A stretch of 64,000 nucleotides of DNA from Bartonella phoceensis (GTDB lineage Bacteria > Pseudomonadota > Alphaproteobacteria > Rhizobiales > Rhizobiaceae): positions 310,001-374,000 of the forward strand of contig NZ_CADEAD010000002.1 in assembly GCF_902825145.1 (NCBI RefSeq). Reading direction: 5' to 3'. A program made the position numbers and the translations under genes. Within the stretch, counting starts at the first letter, position 1, and each line of letters opens with the position of its first letter. Below are positions 17,900 through 31,373 of the stretch, piece by piece. The notes beneath the pieces are model-generated. The model made no database searches, was not told the DNA's origin, and saw nothing but the letters and a program-made list of their open reading frames with translations.

Positions 17900-20800
17900 C
17901 TACTGTGAGGATTGAAGAATACGTATAATTTCATGTTTTCCCGTTTTTTGTAATTGTATTCCTGCATGAACTTTTGCATATTTCTTACCATCAATACTGA
18001 GCGTATTTTCAGAGCCCCATTTCACTTTAATGGTATAAAGAGCATCATGAAATTTCATTTTTGCTTCATATTCGGGCCATGAAGAAGGCAAATGTGGATG
18101 TAAAAATAACCGATCAGCTTGACGATTAATCCCAAGAATGGCTTGTGTTGCGGCGCGATAAAACCATCCTGCCGATCCTGTATACCATGTCCAACCGCCT
18201 TGTCCACGCCGTGGTTCAGTGGCGTAAATATCTGCAGCTATAACATAAGGTTCAACACGATAAATTGCAGGATCTTGCCCATGGGTGATTGGGTTGATCA
18301 TGGAAAATAAAGCATAAGCTTTATCGCTTTTACCCATTTGTGCAAGCGCTAAAATACTCCAAATTGCTCCATGCGTGTATTGACCACCATTTTCTCGAAT
18401 TCCTGGAGGGTAACCTTTTATATAACCGGGTTCGAGAGTAGTTTTATCAAAAGGCGGCCAGAAAAGACGTAAAAGCCCTCCTTTTTCATCATAAAGATGC
18501 TCAAGCATTGATGCTATTGCTTGTTTTTGACGCTTAAGCGGTGCCATTTGAGAAATGACAGCCCAAGATTGAGCAATACTATCAATTTGACATTCATCAT
18601 TTATTTTAGAGCCAAGGGGCGTTCCATCATCAAAATAACCGCGTCGATACCAAGCACCGTCCCAACCATTTTTTTCTAAGGCTTTTTTCAAACGTTCAAG
18701 ATAGGCAGTCCATATTTCTATACGGGTGTTGTCACTACGTTTTTTTGCAAGGGGGATAAATGCCTGTAATGTGGAGCCAAGGAACCATCCTAACCAAGTG
18801 CTTTCACCCTTTCCTTGTACACCTACTAAATTCATGCCATCATTCCAGTCACCACCTAAAATAAGGGGGAGTCCATGTTGTCCACAGTGTTTGATGGCAA
18901 GATCTAAAGCTAAAGCACAATGTTCATAAACTGTGGCGACCTTTGAGGATTGTGTGGGCCTGAAATAAGCATCGTGTTGTTGTGCCGTAAGGGAGATTCC
19001 TTCAATAAAAGCAATTAGAGTGTCAAGAAGTGTGTCGTCGCCAGTTGTGTTGACATAAAGCGCTGTTCCATACGCAAGCCAAACAATGTCATCAGAAATA
19101 CGTGTGCGAATACCTGCATTGGTGTCAGGCAACCACCAATGCTGTACATCGCCCTCAGGGAATTGATGTGCCGCAGCATTTAACAATTGTTCACGCGCCA
19201 GCTGTGGTTCTAATAATAATAGAGACAAGCTGTCTTGCAATTGGTCGCGGAAGCCAAAGGCACCACTGGCTTGATAAAAAGCTGCACGTGCCATCATTCG
19301 GCAAGCATAGATTTGATAAGGGAGCCAATGATTGACCATAATATCAAAAGAGGGATCAGGTGTTTTAACTTGGAATGGAGAAACAAAATCACTCCATTGC
19401 TGTTTTTGTTTTGTGAGCAGAGTTTCAAAATCATTTGTACGGACTTGATCCAGTAATTTTTCAGCTTCTTGCCTATTTTCTGCACTGCCAAGATAGAAAA
19501 TAATTTCTTTTATTTGCCCTGGTTGAAGATCAATATCATAGGCAAATGCTGAACAAGGATCACATCCTGCTTCAACTGTATTTGAAAGAGCATAAGCTTT
19601 ACGGATTGCATGAGGATATATAACTGTTCCCGTTGTACCGATAAACTCAGTGCGATCAGTAGTCATGCTGGTTGGCATTTCAGAAGCTGATAAGAATGTC
19701 ACCTGTTGAGAGTTTTCGAGATGATAAGGATTTTGAATAAAATGTGCGCCACGTTTGACGTCATAAGAGGGAAGTATAAAGGGTGCATATTTTGTGCGGA
19801 CATTGCCCAAAACCCATTCAACATAATTATAAAGGCGTAAACTGTGTGGTTTTTCCCCTTCATTTTTGAGGATGAGACGTGAAAGACGAACAGGATTTCC
19901 TGGATCTAACGTATGGGTTAGTTCTAAGGTGATCTCTGAATGTGTGGATTTAAAGGTTGAGAATCCAAAACCATGGCAAACCTCATAGACAACGTTTTTA
20001 TCACATTCAATAGCAGAAACAGGAGAAAAACGTTTTAAAGATAGGCGGTCTACAATATAGAGTGCTTCCCCTGGACGGTTAGAAACAGGATCATTACTCC
20101 AAGGGGTTAATTGATAATCGCGGCTATTGTTCGCCCAAGTAAAAAGTGCACCTTCAGCAGAGACATGGAAGCCAAAGTTTTTATTAGCAATGACGTTAAT
20201 CCACGGGTGTGGTGTGGTGGTGTGTCCATGAAGACGGATCACATAATAGTTGTTGTGATTAAATCCGCCATAACCATTCCAATATTGTAGGTCTTTTCCC
20301 TCAATAGGGAGAGGAGAAGTTTTCTTTTGACTGATAAGACCAATAGAAGAAAAAAGACTTCGTTCAGTTTGTGTTGTGCTTTGTCTTTCTTTGCTATGTT
20401 TTTGGTAGTTTGATTTATAATGGGACTCTTGATTACTCTCACGCGTTGCTAAATCGAAATCACTCCTATCAAGCCGTTTGAGTTGTTCAGATAAAGACCC
20501 GTTTTGAGCGTGAAGAACAATACGGGCTGATGCAAGAAGTGTCTTAAAACTCTGTTCATTCATCTGATCACGCCGAAGCGTAAAAATATGTTGGCATTCA
20601 TCTGTGTTATGCATGTGGGGGCGATAGGATTCACAAACCCATTCAATCGCATGTTGTGTATTTTGTATATAAGAAGATGCTTGTTCATTGAGAATGACCA
20701 GATCAACAATGAGACCACGCATACGCCAATATTCATGTGCTTTAAGCAGCTCTCGCAAGACAGTTATGTCTTCTTCATGATCTAACCTGAGAAGACAGAT

Positions 20801-23800
20801 TGGAGTGTCTCCTGAAATTGACATTGGCCAAAGATCGGATTGTTGACCAAGAGTTTTAGCTAAGTTTTTTGCAGGAAGACGCCATGTTCGGTCAGGATAT
20901 ATAAGTGGTGTTGCATACTTTTGATAGATAATAGCTTTTTTAAGGTCAATACCACTTTGATACAGCGAGACTTGTGAACGTGTCCATGCCATTGAAAATT
21001 CTTGCTGGAATATATTAGGCTGTCGGTAATGTTTAAGATGATTGAGTAGTGTTTCTTTTGCATGTGCAGCAAAAGTCCAAAAAATGAGTTCAACTTTTTC
21101 ATGTGCTGGAACTTTTACACGGCATCGCAGTGAGATAATCGGATCAAGAACGCAACCCTGGCTGTTGCTAAAACGGGCATTTTGATCAAATGCTGCAGGT
21201 CGGTGAATAGAACGCCCCCGACCAATAAACAGCGAACGGTCAGTTTCAGCTTCTGTTTCTTGGAGTGCTCCCGTTGTATTGCTGACAAAATGGACAATGT
21301 AAATCTCAGGATCATTAGGCGAGCCTTTACGCCTTTTAGCAAAAATTATTTTTCCTTCCTCAGCAATTTCTGTCTCTATAAACATACGTGAAAAAACAGG
21401 ATGTGCACTATCCGAGTCCATGGTGGCGAGTGCAAGTTCACCATAAGAAGTTACTTCAATGAGACGATCTTTATGTGTTGTATTCATAAGTTGAATACGT
21501 CTGCCTTCGCCACACCCTTCAGATGCAATAAGACACTCAAGTGTTGATTGAATGCCATCAACCATTTTTGTATATTCAGCTTTTTCATCTGTAAAAATAC
21601 AGACTGCCTCTTCTTCAACGACGCGTGTTGGTTCAGCAGTAATAGACCACCAACGCCCATTATGTGTATCACGTAGAAAGAATAAAATACCTTGTTGATC
21701 TTCTGTTGCATCAGGAATAAAGCGCGTAATCGCATAATCATGCCAACGGCTGTAGCCAGAACCACTGGCTGACAACATTGTAGAATAGGAACCATTGGAT
21801 AAGAGCAAAGTAGCACGTTGTTTAAGCAGCGGGTTTTTTATAATACGCAAAGGGGCATCATCAAATTCCTGAGAATTATAACGTATACGATGAACAATTT
21901 TGTTCTGAATGATGGGAATTTGATGCGGCGCTCTTTCCTGTAATAACAATTGTACAGCTTCAATGATTGGATCACGATGAAAGCGATCACGCATCCGCCC
22001 TTGAAAAATAACATTGTTGATAGCGAGAATAGACATGCCATGATGGTGTGCATAATAATTACGTACAACAGCATATTTTTCTCCTACCTTCACCCGTGAA
22101 GGGGTAAAGTCAATAGAATCATAATAACCATATGTTCCTAAAGCTCCAAGATTACGCAGCCACTTTAAGTTTATTACCGCTTTGTGAGGTGCATATTGTG
22201 CCGCTAGAAGACTGGCATAGGGGGCAACAACAGCATTGCGTGAAAGACCGCGTTGAAGGCCAAGGCTTGGAACACCAAAATTGGCATATTGGTAATTCAT
22301 TAAGTGATCACGAGCATTGAATGCAGCTTCTGAAATACCCCATGGTAATCCTCGTTTGTGGGCATATTCTATTTGAAGACGAATAATCAGACGATGTGTT
22401 TGGTCCAGGAGAGATCCTAAAGGTTCGTACATAACAAGAGATGGCATGAGGTATTCAAACATGGATCCAGACCATGATAAGAGTGCACCTTTCCAACCAA
22501 TAGGAACGAGGAGCCGACCAAGATGGAACCAATGCTTAATTTTGATATCTCCTTTTGCTATGGCAAAAAGACTTGTAAGGCGTGCTTCTGAAGCGAGCAG
22601 GTCATAACAACTTTCATCAAGTTTATTTTCTTGAACACGATATCCAATAGATAAGAGATGTCGTTCAGGCTGTTCTAGAAAGTCAAATTTCATACTAAAA
22701 GCTATTTGCCGCGCTCTTATAGCTAAGGTATTTAATTGTTTGCGTAATTTTTCGCTGTCATAGTTGCTTGTAGCATCGTGATGATGAGCATTACAGGTTT
22801 CTAAAAGACATTGAGCCCAGGAAAGAGCACGAGCAGATTCTACCGTTTGAATTTTTTCATTCAGTTCATTTGTCGAATGCACAATATCACGGGCAATGAG
22901 CGAAAGGTTAGTGGTATAAAAAGTGTTTTTATCTGATTTTTCTACAAAAGCACTGAGGGAGCGATGAAAATTTATGATATGCTCTTCGATTTGGTGACGT
23001 AAAGGATGTAAATTATGTTCATCATTTGGAATTTCTTTAATTGTTTCGACAAAAAGAGTATGAACATCAGATAAGCCTTCTCGATCCCCATGAAACAATA
23101 CATGGGTTTTTTCAGCCCATTCACTCAAGGCTGAAGAAAGTGTTACCAAATGGCCGGCAAGATTTCCTGAATCAACGGTTGACACATAGGTAGGCAAAAG
23201 AGGTTTAAGTGTATCTGTTGCATACCAATTGTAGAAGTGTCCACGGAATTTTTCCATTTTTATAAGAGAGTTTAATGTACATTCAATGCGTGTTAGAGTC
23301 TCTTGAAAACTAATCCAGCCAAAGTCACGCGCAGCTATAACAGAGAGAAGATAAACTCCAATATTGGTAGGGGATGTGCGATGAGTAATAAGAGGTTCAG
23401 GATCTTCTTGAAAATTATCAGGTGGTAAATAATTGCTTTGCGCATTAACAAAGGTTGCATAATAAAGCCATGTTCGTCGTGCAATAGATCTTAGTGTTTT
23501 TTTATCCTCAGAAGATATGTCAAGGGTATCTTGAAACGTTGAAGGTTGGCTAACAAACCACGCTATTAAGGGTGAAAAAAGCCAGATGAGCCCAAAGGGT
23601 AAAGCAATATAATCTGCGAAAATATCAGAAAAGAGAGACAGTGCTATGGCAAGAATACCCATGAGTGATGCTGGCCACATTGTGAGGATATAGCAGCCAA
23701 GACTATTGGGAATCGATTTTGTTGCGGCGGAAGTTTTCCATTCAAGCAGATGTTGTTTTGAAATTATCATGCGATAAAGCGTGCGGATAATGGCATCTGT

Positions 23801-26482
23801 CATAAAATAAGCTGAATGAGCAAGAAATGTAATTTTAAGAAATATATTTGCACTGGTAAGAATAATTTTGTTCAAAATGAATTGGATGTATTGACGCAAG
23901 GAAGAGTCAAGATGAGATGAAAAAAAAGTTTGTAAGATGCCTAAAATTGGTGAAACGAAGAGACTAAGTAGCAAGAGTGTTTGCCAGATGATCGCTGTTT
24001 TTAATGGTAAAAAAGTCCATCCCGTTATTGCTGCGATCAACCACATAAGCGGGGTGAGAGAACGACGCAGATTATCTTGTATTTTCCAACGTGTTGTGGA
24101 GTTAATTTGATGGGGGGAGAAAAGATAAGGCAAGAGTTGCCAATCACCGCGAATCCAACGATGGTGACGTGCAACATCAACATTATAGGCTATTGGATAA
24201 TCCTCAATTACTTCTACAGTACTTACCAATGCCGTGCGTGCATATCCTCCCTCCAAGAGGTCATGACTAAGAACAGTATTGTCTTTAATTTTACCATCAA
24301 GTGCTTGTTGAAATGCATCAATATGGTAAAGACCTTTACCAATAAAAGTTCCTTCTCCCAAAAGGTCTTGATAAGTGTCAGAAACAGCAAAAACATAAGG
24401 ATCAATTCCACGATTAGTAGAAAAAATTCGTTGCAGAATTGATGTTTCTTTTCCTGTTGTAAGAGAAGATGTAATACGAGGTTGTAAAATACTATAGCCT
24501 TTCACAACTTTCCTATTGTGTGGATCAAAAACCGGGTAGTTGAGCGGATGATTAAGTTTTCCAACGAGTTTTGTGATACTTTCAGGGGTAAGCCGTGTAT
24601 CTGCATCGAGAGTCATAACAAAACGGCAATCCATAGGAAGATGTGGATTTGGTGGGTAAAAGCTTGTATTTTTATTACCTCTTAATAAAAGATTAAGTTC
24701 ATGAAGTTTGCCCCGCTTTCGCTCCCATCCCATCCAGCATTTTTCGCTGAAATTATAATGGCGTCGACGGTGTAAAAGGAAAAAGAGAGGAATATCATCA
24801 CGATGATAACGGTGATTGAGTTTATCAATACTTTTTTGTGCATAACGCAAGAGATCAAGATCATCTTGCGTTTGTTCGAAGAGAGAATCCACCCAATCCG
24901 TAATGAGGGCGAAGTGAATGGCACCTTTGGGATTGGAAAGATAATGGACTTCAAGATTATGCACTTGCTCATCAATATAATCACGTGATGTGATTAAAGT
25001 AGGTACGGCAACCATTGTGCGTGCATGTCCCGGAATACCTTTTTTATATTCATAACCAATAAGTTGTTTTGGTGGAATAAACCATGAAACAACAGTATTG
25101 AAGCAGGCAAAGGCAGCATCCATAGCAGGAAAAATTGCCAATGCGGTAAAGAGAAGTGACATCCAAGGAATGATGTTGGATCTTTGTAAAAAGGCATAGA
25201 TGGCAAACAAAAAAGCAAGTGTTAGAAAAGAGACCGGAATTGCAATGATTTTTATCTTTAGGCAGGAAAGGGACCGTGCCCATTTTATGAGTAGAGGTGG
25301 TGTGTATCCACAAGCTTTTTCAAATGCAAAACGCCCATCATCGACAAGATGCCATCCAACAGACAAATTATTATGATGAAAAATCTCTTTAGAAGAAGGA
25401 TTCGCCATTTCTATAGCTTTTTGTGCAATTTCCAATTCACTAAGAGGTGAAAGACGTGCAATTTTTTCGATGACTTGTCGATAGATATTGCGTGAATGAG
25501 AATCAATTTCGGAAAAGTCACTATTTTCACGCAAAATAGAATCTACAGAACTGACAGTTTCAAACCATACTGTCCAATCAACATCCTCAATAGCTTTAAG
25601 GGAACGAATAATATTACCCATAGTTACACCATCTGCTGCTTGGCGGGTATGTTCATCAGCTGTTACAATTTCTAAACTACTACTCTGGCTTTGTAGTTGC
25701 TTTTCAAGCCAAGTTAACGCGGTTGTTGAGTCAACAGATGCGCTACGCAGACGATAGAATAAAAGAGCTGAAAAGGTTGGATCAGCAGTGAATGATTCAT
25801 ATTGTGTGAAAAGAGTATGGAGTTTTGTTTCATTTTCCGCGAGAGAGATTTTATCAGCTGCTTTATGAGCAAGATGACGCATATACCGTGTTTGTTCAAT
25901 ACGCTGTGAAATACGACAAACATTTTCAATGAGTAGCATTTGCATAACAGAAGGCAGAGCCCATAATTCACCAATTTTAAGGGCACAAACTTCTTGAAAT
26001 CCATTGATGAGAGCTGTGAGTGTTTTTTGTGAGAAATTGCTATCAGTATGTGCAATATAAAGCCAAGCTAGAGCGAAGATACGTGGTATGCCTGCCTTTT
26101 GTTTATAAAGGGGAAGTTGCTTGATAAAAGACTTAGATAAATTACGACGTAGCTGTTGTATAGTTTTGTCAATGGTATAATGATTATCAAGCAGCCATTG
26201 GGCAGATGGTGCAATAGTTTCGTCATTCCGAGTGGCTATATCACAGGTATGAAAGGCATGGAGGATAAGTTTAGCATTTTCACTTAATCTTTTATGAAAA
26301 TTATTTTCCCCTTTGTATTCTGGAAGTAATATGTCTTTTTGAGAAGCTATATCATGGCCTAATGTATAAAGTTCATCTTGCGATTTATAATGTGAGCGAA
26401 GAGGAAAATTGGTTTTAGTAAGATGAAGTGTTTTTATTTGTTGAGAAAAAAAACACTTCATGAAAGGTATTGTGAATGCCAT
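17900..26482 (-). CDS. ndvB: Cyclic beta-1,2-glucan synthase (NdvB/ChvB/Cgs)
   Basis: This very large inner-membrane enzyme makes periplasmic cyclic beta-1,2-glucan from UDP-glucose. Its 2860 residues match the ~2867 of Brucella Cgs. From the N terminus it has a soluble region to about 400, membrane segments around 410-465, a GT84 glycosyltransferase with LDADT near 626 and the (Q/R)xxRW-type [10 protein letters not shown] near 775, and more membrane segments at about 800-990. A middle domain starting near 1000 follows (in characterised homologues the cyclising domain), and a C-terminal GH94-type phosphorylase domain from about 2060 sets ring size, with [12 protein letters not shown] (probable catalytic Asp) near 2544. 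No frameshift is present. The start is uncertain (ATG 26482 or 26461; neither has a good ribosome site). In Brucella the product is a virulence factor. Confidence 0.96.
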   Translation of the reverse strand: MAFTIPFMKCFFSQQIKTLHLTKTNFPLRSHYKSQDELYTLGHDIASQKDILLPEYKGENNFHKRLSENAKLILHAFHTCDIATRNDETIAPSAQWLLDNHYTIDKTIQQLRRNLSKSFIKQLPLYKQKAGIPRIFALAWLYIAHTDSNFSQKTLTALINGFQEVCALKIGELWALPSVMQMLLIENVCRISQRIEQTRYMRHLAHKAADKISLAENETKLHTLFTQYESFTADPTFSALLFYRLRSASVDSTTALTWLEKQLQSQSSSLEIVTADEHTRQAADGVTMGNIIRSLKAIEDVDWTVWFETVSSVDSILRENSDFSEIDSHSRNIYRQVIEKIARLSPLSELEIAQKAIEMANPSSKEIFHHNNLSVGWHLVDDGRFAFEKACGYTPPLLIKWARSLSCLKIKIIAIPVSFLTLAFLFAIYAFLQRSNIIPWMSLLFTALAIFPAMDAAFACFNTVVSWFIPPKQLIGYEYKKGIPGHARTMVAVPTLITSRDYIDEQVHNLEVHYLSNPKGAIHFALITDWVDSLFEQTQDDLDLLRYAQKSIDKLNHRYHRDDIPLFFLLHRRRHYNFSEKCWMGWERKRGKLHELNLLLRGNKNTSFYPPNPHLPMDCRFVMTLDADTRLTPESITKLVGKLNHPLNYPVFDPHNRKVVKGYSILQPRITSSLTTGKETSILQRIFSTNRGIDPYVFAVSDTYQDLLGEGTFIGKGLYHIDAFQQALDGKIKDNTVLSHDLLEGGYARTALVSTVEVIEDYPIAYNVDVARHHRWIRGDWQLLPYLFSPHQINSTTRWKIQDNLRRSLTPLMWLIAAITGWTFLPLKTAIIWQTLLLLSLFVSPILGILQTFFSSHLDSSLRQYIQFILNKIILTSANIFLKITFLAHSAYFMTDAIIRTLYRMIISKQHLLEWKTSAATKSIPNSLGCYILTMWPASLMGILAIALSLFSDIFADYIALPFGLIWLFSPLIAWFVSQPSTFQDTLDISSEDKKTLRSIARRTWLYYATFVNAQSNYLPPDNFQEDPEPLITHRTSPTNIGVYLLSVIAARDFGWISFQETLTRIECTLNSLIKMEKFRGHFYNWYATDTLKPLLPTYVSTVDSGNLAGHLVTLSSALSEWAEKTHVLFHGDREGLSDVHTLFVETIKEIPNDEHNLHPLRHQIEEHIINFHRSLSAFVEKSDKNTFYTTNLSLIARDIVHSTNELNEKIQTVESARALSWAQCLLETCNAHHHDATSNYDSEKLRKQLNTLAIRARQIAFSMKFDFLEQPERHLLSIGYRVQENKLDESCYDLLASEARLTSLFAIAKGDIKIKHWFHLGRLLVPIGWKGALLSWSGSMFEYLMPSLVMYEPLGSLLDQTHRLIIRLQIEYAHKRGLPWGISEAAFNARDHLMNYQYANFGVPSLGLQRGLSRNAVVAPYASLLAAQYAPHKAVINLKWLRNLGALGTYGYYDSIDFTPSRVKVGEKYAVVRNYYAHHHGMSILAINNVIFQGRMRDRFHRDPIIEAVQLLLQERAPHQIPIIQNKIVHRIRYNSQEFDDAPLRIIKNPLLKQRATLLLSNGSYSTMLSASGSGYSRWHDYAITRFIPDATEDQQGILFFLRDTHNGRWWSITAEPTRVVEEEAVCIFTDEKAEYTKMVDGIQSTLECLIASEGCGEGRRIQLMNTTHKDRLIEVTSYGELALATMDSDSAHPVFSRMFIETEIAEEGKIIFAKRRKGSPNDPEIYIVHFVSNTTGALQETEAETDRSLFIGRGRSIHRPAAFDQNARFSNSQGCVLDPIISLRCRVKVPAHEKVELIFWTFAAHAKETLLNHLKHYRQPNIFQQEFSMAWTRSQVSLYQSGIDLKKAIIYQKYATPLIYPDRTWRLPAKNLAKTLGQQSDLWPMSISGDTPICLLRLDHEEDITVLRELLKAHEYWRMRGLIVDLVILNEQASSYIQNTQHAIEWVCESYRPHMHNTDECQHIFTLRRDQMNEQSFKTLLASARIVLHAQNGSLSEQLKRLDRSDFDLATRESNQESHYKSNYQKHSKERQSTTQTERSLFSSIGLISQKKTSPLPIEGKDLQYWNGYGGFNHNNYYVIRLHGHTTTPHPWINVIANKNFGFHVSAEGALFTWANNSRDYQLTPWSNDPVSNRPGEALYIVDRLSLKRFSPVSAIECDKNVVYEVCHGFGFSTFKSTHSEITLELTHTLDPGNPVRLSRLILKNEGEKPHSLRLYNYVEWVLGNVRTKYAPFILPSYDVKRGAHFIQNPYHLENSQQVTFLSASEMPTSMTTDRTEFIGTTGTVIYPHAIRKAYALSNTVEAGCDPCSAFAYDIDLQPGQIKEIIFYLGSAENRQEAEKLLDQVRTNDFETLLTKQKQQWSDFVSPFQVKTPDPSFDIMVNHWLPYQIYACRMMARAAFYQASGAFGFRDQLQDSLSLLLLEPQLAREQLLNAAAHQFPEGDVQHWWLPDTNAGIRTRISDDIVWLAYGTALYVNTTGDDTLLDTLIAFIEGISLTAQQHDAYFRPTQSSKVATVYEHCALALDLAIKHCGQHGLPLILGGDWNDGMNLVGVQGKGESTWLGWFLGSTLQAFIPLAKKRSDNTRIEIWTAYLERLKKALEKNGWDGAWYRRGYFDDGTPLGSKINDECQIDSIAQSWAVISQMAPLKRQKQAIASMLEHLYDEKGGLLRLFWPPFDKTTLEPGYIKGYPPGIRENGGQYTHGAIWSILALAQMGKSDKAYALFSMINPITHGQDPAIYRVEPYVIAADIYATEPRRGQGGWTWYTGSAGWFYRAATQAILGINRQADRLFLHPHLPSSWPEYEAKMKFHDALYTIKVKWGSENTLSIDGKKYAKVHAGIQLQKTGKHEIIRILQSSQ

Positions 26483-26659
26483 AATATTCTAATTGCTATT
26501 CAATTATATAGTTTCTTTATGTTTAAGTTTAAGAGGCTATAAGCAGTTTGTCTTAATAATGAGCAGTTAATAGGAAAAAAATAAACTTTTTATTTTCTTT
26601 TAAAAGTATTTACAATTTTTAATGAGAAAATTGAAAAAATAAGCAGACACTTTCTTTAA

Positions 26660-26697
26660 AAAATAAAAAAAGGCCGCCAAAACGGGGAGCGACCTTC
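26660..26697 (-). terminator. Intrinsic terminator after rpsA
   Basis: On the minus strand AAGGTCGC (26696-26689) pairs with GCGGCCTT (26677-26670), one wobble pair, followed by a run of seven T residues. It ends the aroA-cmk-rpsA transcript 31 bases after the rpsA stop. Confidence 0.82.
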
Positions 26698-26727
26698 GTT
26701 TTCATATAATTGTTTTACAATGCAATA

Positions 26728-28428
26728 TTAATCTTGTTCTTGTTTTTTCAAAGCTGCGCCGAGAATATCACCAAGAGAAGCACCTGAGTCTGTAGAACCA
26801 TACTGTGCAACGGCTTCTTTTTCCTCTGCAATTTCTAAAGCTTTGATAGACACTGAAAGTTTACGTGTCTTTTTATCAAATGCAGTGATGCGTGCATCAA
26901 CCCTCTGACCGACTGAAAAACGTTCCGGACGTTGTTCATCACGATCACGTGCCAAGTCAGCACGTCGAATAGTCGTTTCAAGATTATGGTCAATTAATTT
27001 TATATCAATACTATTATCATTAACAGCTGTAACTTCACATGTCACAACAGCACCTTTGCGCAGTTCACCTGAGGCTGCTGCTTCTCCAACTTTATCGCTG
27101 GAAAGTTGCTTAATCCCAAGAGAGATACGTTCCTTTTCAACATCAACATCAAGGACCACAGCTTTAACGATATCACCTTTGTTGTAAGTATCAATAACTT
27201 GTTCACCAGGACGATTCCAATCAAGATCAGAAAGATGAACCATACCATCAACATCACCTTCAAGGCCAATGAAGAGACCAAATTCTGTTTTATTTTTAAC
27301 TTCTCCTTCGATTTGCGAATTGACAGGAAACTTATTGGCAAAAGCAATCCATGGATTTTCAAATGTCTGTTTTAAGCCAAGAGAAATACGCCGTTTAGAA
27401 GGATCAATTTCAAGAACAACCACTTCCACTTCTTGCGATGTGGAGAGAATTTTTCCCGGATGGACATTTTTCTTAGTCCAACTCATTTCAGAAACATGGA
27501 TCAGCCCTTCGATTCCTGGCTCTATTTCAACAAAACCACCGTAATCAGTAATATTGGTAACAGCACCGGTAATTTTTTTACCAACGGGATATCTTGCACT
27601 GATGCTTTCCCAAGGATCACTTTCAAGCTGTTTCATACCAAGAGAAATACGGTGTGTATCTTGATTGATACGAATAATTTGAACTTTAATTGTTTGACCA
27701 ATCGTAAGAACTTCAGATGGATGGTTAACACGCCGCCAAGCCATATCCGTAACATGTAAAAGGCCATCAATTCCACCAAGGTCAACAAAGGCACCATAAT
27801 CAGTGATATTTTTAACTACACCTTCAACAATTTGGTTTTCTTCAAGATTTTGTACGATTTCTGAACGCTGCTCAGCACGGCTTTCTTCTAAGACTGTACG
27901 GCGCGAGACAACAATATTCCCACGACGACGATCCATTTTTAAAATTTCAAAGGATTGCGCATTGTGCATGAGAGGTGAGACATCACGAATAGGGCGAATA
28001 TCGACCTGGCTGCGAGGTAAGAAAGCAACAGCGCCATCGAGATCGACTGTAAAGCCTCCTTTTACTTGGCTAAAGATAACTCCATCAACGCGTGCACCGG
28101 CATTGAATTTTTCTTCCAAACGAATCCAGCTTTCTTCACGCCGTGCTTTTTCACGCGATAAAACAGCTTCACCCATCGCATTTTCAATGCGCTCAATGTA
28201 AACTTCAACTTCATCGCCAACTTGCAAGGAACCGTCTTTTCCTTTAGCTCCAAATTCTTTGAGTGGAATACGTCCTTCGACTTTAAGTCCAGCATCAATA
28301 ATGGCCATGTCTTTTTCAATAGCAATGACACGGCCTTTAACAACGGATCCTTCATTAAGATCATTAGTTTGAAAGGATTCCATGAGAAGGGCTTCGAAAT
28401 CCGCTGTTGTGGGGTTGTATTGTGACAT
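26728..28428 (-). CDS. rpsA: 30S ribosomal protein S1
   Basis: S1 brings mRNA to the ribosome and binds single-stranded RNA. The 566-residue protein contains six S1 (OB-fold) repeats; the clearest are VEGVVKNITDYGAFVDLGGIDGLLHVTD, ITGAVTNITDYGGFVEIEPGIEGLIHVSE and IEGEVKNKTEFGLFIGLEGDVDGMVHLSD. The start ATG 28428 has AGGAG at the right distance. It lies 133 bases downstream of cmk in the order aroA-cmk-rpsA, which is widely conserved in proteobacteria. The leader between cmk and rpsA is strongly structured. Confidence 0.98.
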   Translation of the reverse strand: MSQYNPTTADFEALLMESFQTNDLNEGSVVKGRVIAIEKDMAIIDAGLKVEGRIPLKEFGAKGKDGSLQVGDEVEVYIERIENAMGEAVLSREKARREESWIRLEEKFNAGARVDGVIFSQVKGGFTVDLDGAVAFLPRSQVDIRPIRDVSPLMHNAQSFEILKMDRRRGNIVVSRRTVLEESRAEQRSEIVQNLEENQIVEGVVKNITDYGAFVDLGGIDGLLHVTDMAWRRVNHPSEVLTIGQTIKVQIIRINQDTHRISLGMKQLESDPWESISARYPVGKKITGAVTNITDYGGFVEIEPGIEGLIHVSEMSWTKKNVHPGKILSTSQEVEVVVLEIDPSKRRISLGLKQTFENPWIAFANKFPVNSQIEGEVKNKTEFGLFIGLEGDVDGMVHLSDLDWNRPGEQVIDTYNKGDIVKAVVLDVDVEKERISLGIKQLSSDKVGEAAASGELRKGAVVTCEVTAVNDNSIDIKLIDHNLETTIRRADLARDRDEQRPERFSVGQRVDARITAFDKKTRKLSVSIKALEIAEEKEAVAQYGSTDSGASLGDILGAALKKQEQD

Positions 28429-28561
28429 AAGAACTCCTGATACATACCTTCATTATAAAAGGTATAAGCGCTAGGTTAGTGTTGACACCGAGTAACTTCC
28501 TGCCTTTTTCCTTAATACAGGAAGAAAAATTAGCGCTAGGCCGGAAATCACCTTGACGATT
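28429..28561 (-). promoter_or_regulatory. Structured rpsA leader (candidate S1 autoregulatory element)
   Basis: Three nested or adjacent pairings are visible. TAGCGCT and AGCGCTA (28531-28537 with 28467-28473) can close a 7-bp long-range stem. Inside it CTTCCTG/CAGGAAG (28496-28502, 28518-28524) forms a 7-bp hairpin. ATACCTT/AAGGTAT (28444-28450, 28459-28465) forms a 7-bp hairpin directly before the ribosome-binding site. S1 represses its own translation in E. coli through a folded leader, so a similar role is inferred. Confidence 0.45.
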
Positions 28562-30570
<2,009 letters not shown>

Positions 30571-30722
30571 TTAAGCCCCCTTTAGCATATGGATTTAAAG
30601 TCGTCATGAGGAAATCCATATGAAACGATGTATTTATCTTTGACAAAGACATTATTTTTTGATTAAGCACCATGAGATTTATTTTTTTAATGAAATTATA
30701 GTTAACTAAAGAGGCACGGTTC

Positions 30723-30929
30723 ATGACAAAACAGGATCTTGGAACTAAGCGTGTTGATCCAGAAACGGGAAAGAAATTTTATGATCTTAATCGCGACCCT
30801 ATTGTGTCGCCTTATACGGGTATTTCTTATCCGCGTTCGTATTTTGAAGTCGCAGCAGCGGAAGCAAATAGTGAAGAAGATGTTGATACTGAAGAACTTG
30901 ATACAGCACTTGAAAAATCTGCCTTTTGA
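30723..30929 (+). CDS. Short FYDLN-acid-domain (TIGR02300) protein
   Basis: The 68-residue protein carries the family block TKRVDPETGKKFYDLNRDPIVSPYTG at 8-33 and PRSYFEVAA after it, with an AGAGG ribosome site. TIGR02300 proteins are alphaproteobacterial, of unknown function, and usually 100-130 residues long with a long Asp/Glu tail. Here the acidic part is reduced to about 15 residues (EANSEEDVDTEELDTALEK) and the frame stops. The bases after the stop give no acidic continuation in another frame, so this looks like a genuine C-terminal shortening rather than a single recent frameshift. It lies divergent from aroA, as in relatives. Confidence 0.8.
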   Translation: MTKQDLGTKRVDPETGKKFYDLNRDPIVSPYTGISYPRSYFEVAAAEANSEEDVDTEELDTALEKSAF

Positions 30930-31373
30930 AAAGCGTGAACGCAAGGTCTCAAAGGCTCTCCAAGTTTATGCAGCAATGACGACTTCTGCCGCAAAGGGTG
31001 CAGTTCGTAGTATATGATTTGAGTGAAAGTCCAGTTTTTTGAGGATGAAAAGGATAGGTAGAGGTTTTGTGAGGAGTTTTCACAATATTCCAAATTGATT
31101 ATTTTACATACTCTGGAAAAATATTTTAAATCAGAATGCATAAGATTTGAGCAAAGAAGTAAAAATGGAGTAATACAGTTATTGGGTGTTATGAATTTTT
31201 TTTTTTATCTAAAATAAACAATTTGTTTCAAGAAGTATTATACCCTTACTTTCTCGGTAATGACTTGAGAGCGTCTTAAGAAACCTTACATAAAAACGAT
31301 GATAATCTGGTGAAGATTAAATATAAACAAGAATAATCAGAGAAAACACTTTCTTTTATTTTCTATAAAGGAT
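30930..31373. other. Intergenic stretch between converging genes
   Basis: About 440 bases between the FYDLN gene and mutS. It holds a perfect 6-bp inverted repeat TTGTGA/TCACAA at 31067-31085 without a T-run, and an uninterrupted T-rich stretch near 31196-31208. No tRNA fold and no credible gene were found. The first 90 bases may be remnants of the missing acidic tail, but I could not align them. Confidence 0.45.

Noticed and set aside
30739..31017. Frameshifted continuation of the FYDLN protein
   Set aside because: The alternative frame yields a basic, not acidic, sequence and shows no similarity to the family tail.
30930..31060. tRNA gene after the FYDLN gene
   Set aside because: No cloverleaf or T-loop consensus could be found in the stretch.
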